A stretch of 64,000 nt of DNA from Cyclobacteriaceae bacterium (GCA_020832305.1 JAFIEV010000042.1:204607-268606); one strand, 5' to 3'. Positions 18,593 to 29,730 are shown, counted from the stretch's first letter. Notes: generated from the sequence alone by a model not told the origin. Made by a program: numbers and translations.

Positions 18593-19015
18593 TCAATGCT
18601 GCCTTTGAAATTCTATTTTTGCAATAGCTCTTACATCCTTTTTAAGATTATAATAAATGACCAAATCTTCCTTTGACAACTGGCGTATCTGATACTTTTC
18701 CGGCTCTCTACCATGGTAAACTATACTTACCAAATGACCTCTGCCTTTAAGTTTCCACTCAGCCGAATCAATAATTTTATGATTATATATAAAATACAAA
18801 GTATTATTTTCCTTAAATCGCCAGGTATCAGCAACAGGGAGTTCAGCATTATGAGACTCAAGATGTGAAAGGGCAGCTCCCGCATCTGCTTTTACATATT
18901 CATGGGAAATTGCCTTCCAGTCACCTACAATCGAGCGCTCAGGATTGTACTCACATGCCGCAACATATAAGAATATTACAATTGTCAAAAGAAGAAAAGA
19001 ACCTGATAGTTTCAT
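18593..19015 (-). CDS. Small lipoprotein, lipocalin-like
   Basis: A 140-residue lipoprotein with signal sequence and lipobox YVAAC (Cys21). After the anchor, SIVGDWKAIS is followed by strands ending in DTWRFKENNTLYFIYN and an alternating beta pattern, as in the small lipocalin-like domains common in Bacteroidota. No catalytic site is visible. It is the first gene of the operon with DUF1275 and the stress protein (40-base gap). Confidence 0.65.
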   Translation of the reverse strand: MKLSGSFLLLTIVIFLYVAACEYNPERSIVGDWKAISHEYVKADAGAALSHLESHNAELPVADTWRFKENNTLYFIYNHKIIDSAEWKLKGRGHLVSIVYHGREPEKYQIRQLSKEDLVIYYNLKKDVRAIAKIEFQRQH

Positions 19016-19526
19016 CGATTAAAAAATTAAAGTTTGGAAAATACAATCCTTATGCCATGAAGATACAAAACGAAAATCACATTAAAAATTAATTTATACA
19101 ATTCTAATTGCATTCTAATTTGATTTTTTCTGTAAATGATACCCATATAAACAAACTGTAAACAAAATTGTATTGTTATAATATAAACATTAGAATTACA
19201 TTAAAATATGTTTAATCATATTTTAATTTTTCAGCGAATTGATTATATGAAAGCGTCAGCACTGGTTTTTATTGGTTTTATACAATTTTAGATTAATTTT
19301 AGATTAGAATTTAATTAATATGAAGTTAATAAGACTGTAATGCAGGCAATAGAAAGGAGACAGAATTTGAGTGTTGAAGGAGATTCCGGCGTGAGATTTT
19401 ACCGGGGAAGTGTTGGCTATACCAAACTCACCAAATTAACCGGCCCTGAATTCTTTGATTGTTTGAATCAATAGATTTCCCGGAAATAAGAAACAAAATA
19501 TACTTATATAATTAGCCAAAGGTGGG
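19016..19526. other. AT-rich intergenic region
   Basis: Contains many A/T tracts and repeated ATTAGAATT/TTAGATTA-like words, no promoter match that I trust. A 44-codon plus-strand frame (ATG at 19340, stop at 19474) reads as a plausible small hydrophilic peptide ending in TGPEFFDCLNQ, but it has no recognisable domain and may be chance or a gene fragment. Confidence 0.3.
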
Positions 19527-19787
19527 TTACCTGATTTTATTCAGGCTATAGCCTAAATACAATTGAACAAAGTCGAGCCTGTCAATTTGATATTTGGCAT
19601 TAAAACTTTCATGGTTTACTCTTCTGCCCAGATGCAATTCGGGCAAAGAAACAGGCGAGTAACTGTACAAGGCCCCAAATTCAATATATCGCTTTCCGTT
19701 TAACAGGTAATTATACGATGCGCCGAGCTGTATACTATAGCGCCATGTGGAATCAAAACTAAAATTATCAGTCATTTCCTGAATCAT
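19527..19787 (-). pseudogene. C-terminal remnant of an outer-membrane beta-barrel protein
   Basis: The 86 residues alternate in hydrophobicity and aromatic residues (YSIQLGASYNYLL, RYIEFGALYSYSP, FVQLYLGYSL) and end in a strand like the last strands of a beta-barrel. There is no signal peptide, and the frame upstream stops after about 18 more residues (LFLQVPKIFPIKNFKFNP) inside the gdhA terminator hairpin. The likely reading is a 5'-truncated outer-membrane protein gene. A genuine small protein cannot be excluded. Confidence 0.4.
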
Positions 19788-19833
19788 CGGGTTAAACTTA
19801 AAATTCTTTATGGGAAAGATCTTTGGAACTTGT

Positions 19834-19864
19834 AAAAAAAGCTAAACCCGGTTGAGACCGGGTT
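19834..19864 (-). terminator. Intrinsic terminator downstream of gdhA
   Basis: On the minus strand AACCCGGT and ACCGGGTT form a tight hairpin with a 4-base loop, followed by TAGC and a run of seven T. It lies about 150 bases past the gdhA stop. Confidence 0.65.
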
Positions 19865-20016
19865 ATTGCATTTCGTCCTTTTAACTACCGCATTAAGTCT
19901 TTTTCAGGAAGGCAAAGCCATAGCCTGATGCACATATCAGAAATTCACTAAATCCGCCTGCAATGAATATTATTAAAGAACCAGGCAATCATATGGCATT
20001 TTCGGTATCTGAGTGA

Positions 20017-21390
<1,374 letters not shown>

Positions 21391-21488
21391 TTAAAAAAAC
21401 ACATTCGAGAGCTTCCGGCAATAAAAATCGAGGTATGCAATTCTACTGCAATTCTGTTGATAAAAAAAATTAGTGCAATATGATTTTT

Positions 21489-24400
21489 CTAAGAAATCAA
21501 AATAGCCGCCATTTTCTTACGCCCATTCATTAAGACTTTCAATGGATTAGGCAATTGTATTTGTCTGAAATATTTACCTTCATAAATCGCAGCTTGTTGC
21601 TCCAGCCACTTCCAACGGATAAAATCATGGGGCTGGGTATCACTCACGGAGAAATATCCAATATGCATCGAAGTAATGTTGTGAAAAAAGTGAGAGCCCA
21701 GGGAAGCATCTAAAGGAAAATTTTCAAGGCTGGTCTCGACTATCACTTTAGCATTAGAAATCTGGGACCAGTTTACAGGTATCCCGAGAAATATGTCGCG
21801 GGTACCCCACCTTCCCGGGCCAATAAGAATATAATTCCTGCCTTCCTGCGCCATCCTTTCATTAAATTCTTCTATTTCTTCTGCCAGTTCAAGGGTTTTC
21901 AGTTTGTCAAAGGCATCATTCTTTACATATATCACATCATATAAATTGTCAATAGATCCGTTTCCCAGACTCGAGGTGGTATACAGCAACATTTTTTCCT
22001 TATCAATATCGCTAAAATCTGCATCGAAATTGAGCTGCTGGCCCACAAGGGGTTTTACCTGAAGCAAATAAAAGGATGGCAGTCCATTGAGGGTTTTGTC
22101 AATATCAACGGCATATTCCAGCTCGACAGGTGTACCCAGGGAATCTTTGATGGTTTCAAGCAGAAAGTCAATAACCTCAGCCAGGGGAATATAATTGTAT
22201 TTCAGTATGTTGGCAAAATCAATAACACGGGGACCAGGCACATAAATCCCCGGCTCAAGGGTTTCGTTATCTGCATTGTATACCGAAGCACAATGTTTGA
22301 GGTTGCCATGTTTCTCAGCTTCAGAAATATCAAGAGAGCTTAGGGCCGCGTGTTCACCATCTTTAAGAAAATCAAATCTGGTTTTGCTGTAATCGAGGGC
22401 AAAAAATCGGGTCTGACTTGCTTTCAACAAATCTCTGGCTGCATATAAACTCGTATCGGGGTATTTGGGTGAAAAGCGGTACGACTGCCACCCTTCTACC
22501 ACATAAGAACCCAGACCTACCGCTGCCATAGAAAACCCTTCTTCTGGCTTCATATGCCCCACAGGATAGTAATTGTATGATTGAGCAACTCCACTTATGT
22601 GGGGGTAGTAATAATTGCCATAGCGGTTGCCCACCAGCTCCTGAATTACGATTGCCATACGTTCTTCTTCTACCTTTCTGTGAATAGCCCTGAAGTACCG
22701 TTTTGCACTTTCGGAATACAGTGATGCATATACCAGTTTTATGGCCTGAGCCAATCTGGAAGCCAGTAAATTTTTATCATCGGTATCTGGAATCACAAAA
22801 GTATCGAAGACACCTGCAAGTGGCTGGGTCTGGGAATCTTCAGAAAGGCTGCTCGAACGCACGGCAATCGGACGGCTTAATTTCGAGGCCAGCAATCGCA
22901 ATTTTTTAAGCAAGCTATCGGGCAAACGACTTCTGGAAAAAATTTCCCGCAATTCACGGTAGCTGATGTCAGCATGAATGGCTACTTCATTTAGCTTATT
23001 CCGACGAATAAAGCTCTCAAATGCATCGGTACCGATAATAAGGGTTACGGGAGTGCGGATGTTGATTTGATTGGCAAAAATTTCAAAATCAAAATTGTGG
23101 ATTAAAGCATTGATGAAAACAAGCCCCCTGCCTTTCCCTCCTATGGATCCCCCTGCCAGGCTTACAATATTGCGTTCATCGAGCATTGCCCTTTCATCAA
23201 AAGAAAGTATTTTGCCCTTTTTACGTTCATCATCGTAGTTTCTAAGGCTAGTAATAAAAAATTGTCTCGATTCTTCTATACTTTTAAAATCATTAACCTT
23301 CACAGGATTGAGTGTTTTGGCCAATTTGATTTCGCCCCGAGCCATAAGCCAGATTGAATACTGGTTTTCGAGGGCATGCAGGTAATACGATTCTTCGGGA
23401 ACTTTTTCGAGTTGCTCTACCAATTCATTAAATGTTGAGGCCCTGGCAATGGGATTACCTTTTTTATCCCTGAAAATAAAATCACCAAAACCCAGGTACT
23501 GGTTAAGAAACTTCCTGAGATCGCGGAGTAGCGTTTCAGAATTTTTATTGAAAAAAGTTACGCCGAGTTCCCTTGCAATTTTTTCATAGGCTGTTTCTGC
23601 TGATTGTAAAATAATGGGCACATTGTGCACATGGGATTTTACATACCGGATAAACTTCACCCCTGCCCTTTTATCTAGTTTTCCTTTGCGATCGAATTCC
23701 ATATCAGATATCACGCATAGCAAATAGTCTTTGTAGGCATTTAAAAACCAGGCAGCATCTTCATAATTTCTGGCATGCAGAATTTTTGGCCTTGACCGCA
23801 TTTTGCTGATTTTATCCAGCTCACTTTTTTCTGCTTCGGGAAGAAGTTTTTGTACCTGACCAAATACAATACCATAAAGCATCGGCAGGTATTTCGAATA
23901 ATATTGCGGAGAATCTTCCACCAGCAAAATAACCCTCACCAAACCCTTTTGCGTGTCGCTTGATACGTTGGCATAATCTTCGGTGGATTTTACAATAGCA
24001 AAGAAAATCTGGGCATCGCCGTACCAAATAAAAAGTTTATCTATGCTGGGTATCGAAGGCAACAATTTTTGAAAATACTGTGCATTGGCATGGGGGTTAA
24101 GCAATAAAAAGACCGGCAAGGTAGGTCGGATTTCCTTTATCTTTTTACTAAGCGCAATGGGGGTTTCCTGATCGATGCCTACCATGAGAATCACCATATC
24201 AAAATGCGCTGCTTTAAGCATTTCCTCGGCCTCTTCTGAAGTCGTTACTCCGGTAATCCTGGGTAAGCTGAATAGACTATAAGCATAAATTTCACCCATA
24301 AAACGCTCAAAAAAACTATCCTCTGTTTCGAGCATAAATGCATCGTAGAGGGTGGCTACAAAAAGTATGTCCTTGACTTTGTAGCGCATCATTTCAAGAT

Positions 24401-25679
24401 ATATGTATTTATCAGCTGATTTCTGATGAAAAAATTTCTGCAGGGGTTGTTTTCCTTTAACCAGGGCCTCTCTGAAAACGGCAGACCTTCCCGAACTGCT
24501 ATCTTGCTGGAATACTGATTTTCTATAGATTTCCCTGCCTTTGTAATTGTTGAGGTAAGAACTGAGCATACCAGCTATATTAGCCAGCAACTGATACTCT
24601 TCATTGAGAAAGGGATTTTTCGCTTCATCTGAATGGTGGGCTGTATAAAACACCTCTACCGTGCCTTTGTTATTATCGATGGTAGTGAAACTTTCTTCCA
24701 TTTTCCAGGCACCTTCTATATAAGGTTTACTCATATATTGCCTGCTTTCAAACTGAATACGCACTGAAGTACGTCGTGGAAATTGCCAGGAGGCAGGAAG
24801 TATCTGACAAATTCTTTGCAGGGTATCATCCACGGGCAGACTTTCGGCAATAATTTTTCTAGTGGCGTTTAATGCCCTGAGCTCTTTAACTCTTTCCCGG
24901 TTTTCCCTAAGCAGTCTGCGAAAGGTCTGCTTAATGGCCGATCCTGAAATAAGACCCGCCAGGGTTTCAAGCAATTCCTTTTCTTCGGGGAGAAATGGCT
25001 CAGGAAATGTTTTGTCATAAAAGACTTCAATAAGGCCCTTTTTGCCATCGCCGGTCTCGAAAACCTGTTTGAGCACCTGGGGTGATTGTGAGAAATTTTC
25101 TGAAAGCCAGATGTGGTGGTTGTATTGTATCCTTGCGCTACAATGTTCAGGATATTGAAAAGCTTCAGGCAATTGCCTGCAAATCTGTCTTAGTGAATCT
25201 TCAATATCTGTTATCTGTCGTAAGATATCAACACTCTGCTGTATGCCCCTCAATTCCTTTTTCCGCTCTTTCAATTCAGCCTGTAGTCTTATGTTTAACC
25301 AGGCATCAAGTTTAGCGCTTAGCAGTGCAGACAGAACATCACGCTGAAGAGAAATTTCTGAGACTTCATCAACTGTGCAATCCAGGGCAAGGGCATATTC
25401 TGCCACACCGGTTTCTCCATCTGATGTTTGAAATGGAAAGGAAAGGACAGCCTTAAACGCGGTATCATAAAAGCGGCTTTGGGCCATCTTATCACTCCAT
25501 CGGATTATGGCTCCACACTTTTCTTCAGTCTCCAGACCTGAGACCAAGGCCTCTGAGAGTTCCCTAAGCAAATCCTCTTTCGATCGCTGGTTAGATTTTA
25601 CCGAGGTAATTGCTTTTATTATCCGGAAAACATCTTTCTTCCCGTTTGAATTTGCTGTTTTCTCTACATCCATTTCCAA
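21489..25679 (-). CDS. Sensor/ATP-grasp fusion: GAF-like and receiver-like domains with a PEP synthase/PPDK-type nucleotide-binding domain
   Basis: A 1396-residue cytoplasmic protein. Residues about 40-395 hold three GAF-like repeats (two share the pattern RQICRQLPxAxxYP and a long coiled helix follows each). Residues about 432-565 and 581-720 resemble receiver domains; the second has the acidic pair at 588-589 (VED) and Asp659 (ISDME). Residues about 835-1212 are the ATP-grasp half of PEP synthase/PPDK: GGKGRGL near 848, AVRSSSLSED at 939-948 and ELEYAVDID...LLQVKPL near 1186-1211. A C-terminal domain contains GPGRWGTRD (1287-1295) and GSHFFHN. The phospho-histidine swivel and the PEP barrel are absent. 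It starts two bases after korB, so it belongs to the kor operon. Confidence 0.8.
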   Translation of the reverse strand: MEMDVEKTANSNGKKDVFRIIKAITSVKSNQRSKEDLLRELSEALVSGLETEEKCGAIIRWSDKMAQSRFYDTAFKAVLSFPFQTSDGETGVAEYALALDCTVDEVSEISLQRDVLSALLSAKLDAWLNIRLQAELKERKKELRGIQQSVDILRQITDIEDSLRQICRQLPEAFQYPEHCSARIQYNHHIWLSENFSQSPQVLKQVFETGDGKKGLIEVFYDKTFPEPFLPEEKELLETLAGLISGSAIKQTFRRLLRENRERVKELRALNATRKIIAESLPVDDTLQRICQILPASWQFPRRTSVRIQFESRQYMSKPYIEGAWKMEESFTTIDNNKGTVEVFYTAHHSDEAKNPFLNEEYQLLANIAGMLSSYLNNYKGREIYRKSVFQQDSSSGRSAVFREALVKGKQPLQKFFHQKSADKYIYLEMMRYKVKDILFVATLYDAFMLETEDSFFERFMGEIYAYSLFSLPRITGVTTSEEAEEMLKAAHFDMVILMVGIDQETPIALSKKIKEIRPTLPVFLLLNPHANAQYFQKLLPSIPSIDKLFIWYGDAQIFFAIVKSTEDYANVSSDTQKGLVRVILLVEDSPQYYSKYLPMLYGIVFGQVQKLLPEAEKSELDKISKMRSRPKILHARNYEDAAWFLNAYKDYLLCVISDMEFDRKGKLDKRAGVKFIRYVKSHVHNVPIILQSAETAYEKIARELGVTFFNKNSETLLRDLRKFLNQYLGFGDFIFRDKKGNPIARASTFNELVEQLEKVPEESYYLHALENQYSIWLMARGEIKLAKTLNPVKVNDFKSIEESRQFFITSLRNYDDERKKGKILSFDERAMLDERNIVSLAGGSIGGKGRGLVFINALIHNFDFEIFANQINIRTPVTLIIGTDAFESFIRRNKLNEVAIHADISYRELREIFSRSRLPDSLLKKLRLLASKLSRPIAVRSSSLSEDSQTQPLAGVFDTFVIPDTDDKNLLASRLAQAIKLVYASLYSESAKRYFRAIHRKVEEERMAIVIQELVGNRYGNYYYPHISGVAQSYNYYPVGHMKPEEGFSMAAVGLGSYVVEGWQSYRFSPKYPDTSLYAARDLLKASQTRFFALDYSKTRFDFLKDGEHAALSSLDISEAEKHGNLKHCASVYNADNETLEPGIYVPGPRVIDFANILKYNYIPLAEVIDFLLETIKDSLGTPVELEYAVDIDKTLNGLPSFYLLQVKPLVGQQLNFDADFSDIDKEKMLLYTTSSLGNGSIDNLYDVIYVKNDAFDKLKTLELAEEIEEFNERMAQEGRNYILIGPGRWGTRDIFLGIPVNWSQISNAKVIVETSLENFPLDASLGSHFFHNITSMHIGYFSVSDTQPHDFIRWKWLEQQAAIYEGKYFRQIQLPNPLKVLMNGRKKMAAILIS

Positions 25680-25681
25680 AT

Positions 25682-26725
25682 TTACACAGTCCAGAAGGAT
25701 TTACCTTTCAAAAGACCATCGAAATCAGGTTCACCATATTTTTCAATTTCAGCATTGATCTGGGCTTCAACTCTACTTTCATAAGAAGGTCGTTCCAAAT
25801 CGAGAAAAACGCCAATTGGCCTGGGCAGGCTCTCATGGTAGGTCATATTGGCCAGAATAAATGCCAGTGTAGAGTCTTTTTCATTGTGCACCAGCACATC
25901 ATTTTCTGAATATTCTCCATCCCTCAGGTTAACCACTACCGGTGTATATCCATCAAGGCGTACTCCTTTATCCATTTCCTTGCCAAACAGCATGGGTTTT
26001 CCATGCTCCAGCATTAGTGTATGGTCTTCGCGAATTCCTTTACGTGTATATTCCTCAAAAGCACCATCGTTGAAAATTACACAGTTGGTATAGATTTCCA
26101 TAAAGGCAAATCCTTTGTGTTTGGCTGCCTTTTCAAAGAGATCCTGCATCATTTGCCGGTCTTTGTCAATTCCCCTGGCCACAAAAGGTGCTCCGGAACC
26201 TAAAGCAAGAGAAGCCGGATTGAATGCATCTTCCAGTGATCCCAGAGGGGAAGATTTTGTTATTTGCCCGGGATGGGAAGTAGGCGATGCCTGTCCTTTG
26301 GTCAGGCTGTATACTTCATTGTTAAAAAGCATTATATTGAGATCGGTATTTCGACGTGCCGCATGGATCATATGATTTCCTCCTATACTCATACAATCAC
26401 CATCACCTGTAGCGATCCATACCGATAAATCCGGCCTCGCAATTTTGAGCCCGGTTGCGATGGCAATAGGTCTGCCATGAATACTGTGAAAGCCGTAGGT
26501 ATCTACATAATAAGAAAATCTGCCGGAACAGCCAATTCCCGATATAAATACAATTTTTTCTTTAGGCAAATTGAGATTGGGCAAAAAACGCTGTACCGGT
26601 GAAAGCACCGAAAATGCTCCACAGCCCGCACACCAGCGCACATCAACATCAGGTTTGAAGTCCTTCGCTTCATAGGCAGGCACCGATTGGGTTGTCTGAA
26701 GAATTTCATCGAGCAATGTTTTCAT
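25682..26725 (-). CDS. korB: 2-oxoacid:ferredoxin oxidoreductase beta subunit (KorB-type)
   Basis: Thiamine-diphosphate subunit of a 2-oxoacid:ferredoxin oxidoreductase, 347 residues. The Fe-S ligand motif CAGCGAFSVL lies near residue 32, a further cysteine in GIGCSGRFSYY, and the ThDP/Mg motif GDGDCMSIGGNH near residue 110 with NNEVYSLTKGQ after it. Such enzymes make succinyl-CoA and reduced ferredoxin from 2-oxoglutarate, or run in reverse. It follows korA by 12 bases. Confidence 0.92.
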   Translation of the reverse strand: MKTLLDEILQTTQSVPAYEAKDFKPDVDVRWCAGCGAFSVLSPVQRFLPNLNLPKEKIVFISGIGCSGRFSYYVDTYGFHSIHGRPIAIATGLKIARPDLSVWIATGDGDCMSIGGNHMIHAARRNTDLNIMLFNNEVYSLTKGQASPTSHPGQITKSSPLGSLEDAFNPASLALGSGAPFVARGIDKDRQMMQDLFEKAAKHKGFAFMEIYTNCVIFNDGAFEEYTRKGIREDHTLMLEHGKPMLFGKEMDKGVRLDGYTPVVVNLRDGEYSENDVLVHNEKDSTLAFILANMTYHESLPRPIGVFLDLERPSYESRVEAQINAEIEKYGEPDFDGLLKGKSFWTV

Positions 26726-26737
26726 GATAAGGTCTGT

Positions 26738-28567
26738 TTAGTGAAGCATTGATGATATTTTTTCGACAATTTCACTTGCTGTAAAGGGATTGCCCTGTAC
26801 TTTGTGAAGTCCTTCTACTTTCCTGAGGTACCGGGATTGTAAAATTATCTGCAATTGTCCCAGGTTCATTTCAGGTACAAGCACCTCTTCGAAGCGATCC
26901 ATCAATGTGCCCAGGTTTTCAGGAAACGGATGCAGGTGTCTCAAATGTACATGCGATATCTGATGACCTTCATTCTGCATAATATCTGCTGCATTGCGTA
27001 TGGCGCCATATGTACTTCCCCAGCCCAATACCAGCAATTTGCCCTGATCGGGCCCTAAAATTTTGGCATCTGGAATATCGCTGGCTATACCATCAATTTT
27101 TGCTTTTCGCAGCTCAGTCATTTTCTGATGGTTCAGTGGGTCATGACTTACATTTCCTTTAATATCCTGCTTTTCCAGTCCGCCTATACGGTGTTCCATA
27201 CCTTGCATGCCCGGGATGGCCCACATTCTGGCCAGTGTTTCAGGATCTCGTTTATAAGGCTGGAATGTAGCCGGATCATCGTGAAATTTAACAGTAATAT
27301 CAGGTAGTTCGGCAATGAGCGGAACTTTCCACGGTTCGGATCCCTGAGCAATGTAACCATCTGTCAGTACGATAACAGGTGTCATGTATTTCAATGCCAG
27401 CCTGGCTCCTTCGTAAGCAGAGTCAAAACAGTCAGCTGCACTTCTGGCGGCAATTACCGGAAGAGGGGCTTCACCATGTCTGCCATACATTGCCTGAAGT
27501 AAATCAGATTGCTCGGGCTTGGTGGGCAAGCCGGTACTGGGGCCTGCCCTTTGCACATTGATGATGACCAAAGGAAGTTCGGTCATTACGGCCAGGCCAA
27601 TGGCTTCAATTTTTAATGAAAGTCCGGGTCCGGAGGTCGTGGTAAAAGCCAGGTTACCACCGTATGCTGCACCGATGGCGCTGCATATGCCGGCAATCTC
27701 ATCTTCAGCCTGTAAATGTTTAATTCCGTACCGTTTCAGGGCTGATATGTATTGTAAAATATCAGTGGCCGGTGTTATCGGATATGAACCTAGAAACAGG
27801 GGTAATCTTGATTTTTGAGATGCTGCTACCAATGCAAGCGCAACGGCTTCATTGCCACTAATGTTGCGGTACGTACCCTTTTCAAGACCGATATGCTCGA
27901 TTTTATACTGAAAATCAAGTAAGGAAGAATTCTGTGCATAATCATAACCTGCCTGTAAGGCCCGTGTATTGGCTTCCAGTATATCTGCTTCGTTGGCAAA
28001 GCGCCTTGATAACCAGCGCAGTGCATGCTCCTGACTACGATCAAAAAGCCACAAAGTCAGGCCCAGCGCAAAAAAGTTGCGGGTCTTTTTTATGACCTTT
28101 GGCGCAATATTACTTCCCTTTAATAATTTTTTTACTTCTTGCTCTATGTCAACCGCAACTACTTTGAAGTTTGACAAATCCTGGCTTTTCAAAGGGTTGT
28201 CTTCATAACCTGCCAATTTCAGGTTGCGGGTGTCGAAACCACTCATATCAGCGATAATAATGCATTTATCGGCCAGTCTGGGAATGTTGACTTTTAAGGA
28301 TGACGCATTCATTGCTACGAGCACATCAACAACATCCCCATGTGTATTCACTTTTTTTGACCCAACGTGCACCTGAAAAGCACTAACTCCGTACAATGTG
28401 CCTTCCGGAGCCCTGATTTCTGAAGGATAATCAGGGAAGGTATTTACATCTATACCAGTACTGGCGGCGGTTTCACTGAATTGCGTGCCAACAAGTTGCA
28501 TCCCATCGCCGGAATCACCGGCAAAGCGAATGGTGGCATCTTCAACTGTACGAATGAATTTGGGCAT
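26738..28567 (-). CDS. korA: 2-oxoacid:ferredoxin oxidoreductase alpha subunit, gamma-alpha fusion (KorA-type)
   Basis: A 609-residue subunit: the N-terminal 190 residues form the gamma (CoA-linked) domain (RFAGDSGDGMQLVGTQF) and the rest the pyrimidine-binding alpha domain (YPITPATDILQYIS, then TSGPGLSLKIEA). The gamma-alpha fusion with a separate beta gene is the usual layout of 2-oxoglutarate-type enzymes; the exact 2-oxoacid is inferred from that layout. It is first in the korA-korB-sensor/ATP-grasp operon and is separated from the upstream DHOD-like gene by a hairpin. Confidence 0.92.
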   Translation of the reverse strand: MPKFIRTVEDATIRFAGDSGDGMQLVGTQFSETAASTGIDVNTFPDYPSEIRAPEGTLYGVSAFQVHVGSKKVNTHGDVVDVLVAMNASSLKVNIPRLADKCIIIADMSGFDTRNLKLAGYEDNPLKSQDLSNFKVVAVDIEQEVKKLLKGSNIAPKVIKKTRNFFALGLTLWLFDRSQEHALRWLSRRFANEADILEANTRALQAGYDYAQNSSLLDFQYKIEHIGLEKGTYRNISGNEAVALALVAASQKSRLPLFLGSYPITPATDILQYISALKRYGIKHLQAEDEIAGICSAIGAAYGGNLAFTTTSGPGLSLKIEAIGLAVMTELPLVIINVQRAGPSTGLPTKPEQSDLLQAMYGRHGEAPLPVIAARSAADCFDSAYEGARLALKYMTPVIVLTDGYIAQGSEPWKVPLIAELPDITVKFHDDPATFQPYKRDPETLARMWAIPGMQGMEHRIGGLEKQDIKGNVSHDPLNHQKMTELRKAKIDGIASDIPDAKILGPDQGKLLVLGWGSTYGAIRNAADIMQNEGHQISHVHLRHLHPFPENLGTLMDRFEEVLVPEMNLGQLQIILQSRYLRKVEGLHKVQGNPFTASEIVEKISSMLH

Positions 28568-28587
28568 AAGAAAATATTTTAGGAAAG

Positions 28588-28635
28588 AAAGGCAGCCTTT
28601 CCACCGCAGAGCGGTTAGAGCAAGCTGCCTTTTTT
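28588..28635 (-). terminator. Hairpin between the DHOD-like gene and korA (terminator or attenuator)
   Basis: AAAGGCAGC and GCTGCCTTT form the outer stem, and ACCGC/GCGGT an inner stem-loop between them. On the minus strand the right arm runs into TTTCTTT. It lies 10 bases past the DHOD-like stop and about 20 bases before korA, so it may end the nifJ transcript or limit read-through into kor. Confidence 0.55.
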
Positions 28636-28644
28636 CAATTCTTA

Positions 28645-29637
28645 TTATAACTTATATTTTGTAATGGCTTTCATATACTGAGCTCTTTCAAAACTACTTG
28701 GATCGACAGTTTTGGCCTGACTCATACTACCTTGTATCTGGGTAACCGATTCATATTCTTTTTCACGCATCCATTCCAGAATATGATCCTCGATATTGCG
28801 AATATGTCGTATACCATGCTTGAGTAAACTCGAGCAAAGCATGGTAGCTTTCGCACCCACCAGCAACATTTTTACAACATCAGTACCGGTGTGTATACCA
28901 CTGGTTGCCGCGAGATCGGCCTTGATTTTGTCCTTGAGTATCGCAATCCAGCGCAATGGTAAACGCATAGCATTAGACTGGCTCAGTATAATATTGGGGG
29001 TTACTTCATAATTTTCAAGATCAATGTCGGGCTGGTAAAACCGATTGAACAACACCAATGCATCGGCACCAGCTTCATCGAATCGTCGAGCCATATGAGA
29101 CATATTTGAAAAAAACGGACTGATCTTTAGAGCAACTGGTATTTTAACCGAAGATTTTACAGCTTTCAGAATTTCGACATAGCTATCCTCAACCTGTTGT
29201 CCTGAGATATTGGGATCGGTAGGAATATAATAAATATTCAATTCAATGGCATCTGCTCCGGCTTTTTCAAATTCCTTTGCATAGGATGTCCATCCGCCGA
29301 GCGTACTGCCATTAAGGCTGGCTATAATCGGAACATTTACAGATTTCTTTGCCTTTTGGATGTGCTCAAGATATAACTCAGGCCCGAGTTTATAGTCGTG
29401 GACATCAGGGAAATACGACTGAGCTTCTACAAAAGCATCAGTACCAAGGGTTACATGATAATTATACTCTTCCTGTTCGAGCCTGATTTGCTCTTCAAAG
29501 AGTGAATACATAACAACTGCGCCTATTCCGGCATCTTCCATCCTTTTTATGTTATCTATATCTTCTGAGAGTGGGGAAGCCGAAGCTACCAGCGGAGAGC
29601 GAAGTGTTAGTCCGAGGTATTGGGTACTTAAATCCAT
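28645..29637 (-). CDS. Dihydroorotate dehydrogenase-like flavoprotein
   Basis: A 330-residue FMN-binding (beta/alpha)8 protein of the DHOD family: N-terminal LGLTLRSPLVASASPLS, a central ASLNGST, a Lys in PVALKISPFF, and the phosphate-binding ATSGIHTGTDVVKMLLVGA. Genes of this class frequently lie beside nifJ in Bacteroidota and many anaerobes, and are not the pyrimidine-pathway enzyme. The physiological substrate is unknown. It follows nifJ by 93 bases on the same strand. Confidence 0.85.
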   Translation of the reverse strand: MDLSTQYLGLTLRSPLVASASPLSEDIDNIKRMEDAGIGAVVMYSLFEEQIRLEQEEYNYHVTLGTDAFVEAQSYFPDVHDYKLGPELYLEHIQKAKKSVNVPIIASLNGSTLGGWTSYAKEFEKAGADAIELNIYYIPTDPNISGQQVEDSYVEILKAVKSSVKIPVALKISPFFSNMSHMARRFDEAGADALVLFNRFYQPDIDLENYEVTPNIILSQSNAMRLPLRWIAILKDKIKADLAATSGIHTGTDVVKMLLVGAKATMLCSSLLKHGIRHIRNIEDHILEWMREKEYESVTQIQGSMSQAKTVDPSSFERAQYMKAITKYKL

Positions 29638-29693
29638 ATCTGATCAAATAATATTTATGTTAAAATAATTGTAATACAAAAAAATAAAGCAGT

Positions 29694-29717
29694 GCCCTCT
29701 CTCATCAGAGAAAGGGC
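29694..29717 (-). terminator. Weak hairpin between nifJ and the DHOD-like gene
   Basis: GCCCTTTCT and AGAGAGGGC pair with one bulge on the minus strand; an imperfect T-run starts a few bases later. Probably a partial terminator, allowing some read-through. Confidence 0.4.
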
Positions 29718-29730
29718 AATCTGCCGGTAT

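Noticed and set aside
19090-19330. AT-rich tracts with repeated TTAGATTA-like words, considered as a replication origin
   Set aside because: No DnaA-box cluster, no dnaA, dnaN or parAB genes nearby.
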